42,328 bases of DNA from Flavobacteriaceae bacterium. GTDB taxonomy: Bacteria > Bacteroidota > Bacteroidia > Flavobacteriales > Flavobacteriaceae. Location: positions 1 to 42,328 of the forward strand of contig JAURBD010000002.1 in assembly GCA_030829155.1 (NCBI GenBank). Direction: 5' to 3'. The notes beneath the pieces are model-generated. The model saw nothing but the letters and a program-made list of their open reading frames with translations, had not been told where the DNA came from and did not search any database. Both the position numbers and the translations under genes were made by a program. Below, piece by piece: positions 42,161-42,328 of this stretch (positions are counted from its first letter, which is position 1; each line of letters begins with the position of its first letter).

Positions 42161-42328
42161 ATGAAGAAAATAACGAAACAGACTTATATAGATTGGTATT
42201 CAAACATGCTCTTTTGGAGAAAGTTTGAAGATAAATTAGCTGCAGTTTATATTCAACAAAAGGTTAGAGGTTTCCTACATTTATATAATGGGCAAGAGGC
42301 AATTTTGGCGGGTTCACTTCATGCGATG
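42161..42328 (+). CDS. pdhA: Pyruvate dehydrogenase E1 component, alpha subunit (5' part only)
   Basis: The first 56 codons from ATG 42161 are in the window, and the frame is open at the end. The visible sequence has the E1-alpha N-terminus: WYSNMLFWRKFEDKLAAVY, then GFLHLYNGQEAILAGS, the region leading to the thiamine diphosphate fold. Together with the beta and E2 subunits it would oxidise pyruvate to acetyl-CoA. It lies 156 bases after porV. The identification is firm from the FLHLYNGQEA motif, but nothing can be said of the rest. Confidence 0.87.
   Translation, partial: MKKITKQTYIDWYSNMLFWRKFEDKLAAVYIQQKVRGFLHLYNGQEAILAGSLHAM

Noticed and set aside
1..42328. Prophage, insertion sequences, integrons or CRISPR arrays
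   Set aside because: No transposase, integrase, phage structural gene or regularly spaced direct repeats were seen on either strand.

Overview
The window is AT-rich, densely packed chromosomal DNA from a member of the Bacteroidota, most likely a marine flavobacterium of the Flavobacteriaceae. The evidence is the gliding lipoprotein gldJ, the type IX secretion protein gene porV, a mevalonate-pathway pair (mvaD and mevalonate kinase), a CarboxypepD_reg-like/DUF6702/M1 peptidase block, a TAnnTTTG-type promoter element, and convergent genes that abut or overlap by a few bases. No phage, insertion sequence, integrase or CRISPR array was seen. The window opens inside trmB and closes inside pdhA.

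Layout. 1-3127 (+): the end of trmB, an alkyltransferase-like protein, an Fe-S assembly group (Mrp-type ATPase, NifU C-terminal domain, [2Fe-2S] ferredoxin) and a lipoprotein phosphodiesterase. 3114-7379: tspO on the minus strand, divergent from mevalonate decarboxylase, mevalonate kinase, a UbiA prenyltransferase and a divergent pseudouridine synthase. 7363-19802 (all minus): the centrepiece, an arsenosugar-biosynthesis region. Its core operon runs from an AhpD-like protein through the radical SAM protein ArsS, a TIGR04282-type transferase, purine nucleoside phosphorylase, the arsenite methyltransferase ArsM and a DUF547 protein to a TIGR04283-type glycosyltransferase. It is followed on the same strand by an FAD reductase/membrane [4Fe-4S] pair and a three-gene glycosyltransferase module. 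19924-21709: a DD-carboxypeptidase, a GNAT enzyme, a dead GNAT gene and tRNA-Gly(TCC). 21829-29106: two CarboxypepD_reg-like proteins, DUF6702, an M1 metallopeptidase, TatA, an O-methyltransferase, a flavin reductase and a PKD-like lipoprotein. 29116-33001 (minus): a catabolic operon of alanine dehydrogenase (interrupted), 3-oxoacid CoA-transferase A and B, and a GlcD-like oxidase. 33126-37619: a DUF1456 protein, an ankyrin protein and a large exported BNR-propeller protein. 37621-42328: murF and gldJ on minus, porV and pdhA on plus.

How the genes work together. The arsenic core gives a readable pathway. ArsM methylates arsenite to a dimethylarsenic species. ArsS couples it to the 5'-deoxyadenosyl group of SAM. 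The nucleoside phosphorylase can exchange the adenine for phosphate. The two family-specific transferases can glycosylate the arsenosugar. The neighbouring redox pair and the three extra glycosyltransferases are candidates for supplying electrons and for building a larger arseno-glycan or lipid, but that extension is inference from position and strand.

Three genes are broken: an SRPBCC/AHSA1 gene (stop plus frameshift) between the two parts of the arsenic region, a GNAT gene (three in-frame stops), and alanine dehydrogenase (one TGA in an otherwise intact gene that heads an operon).
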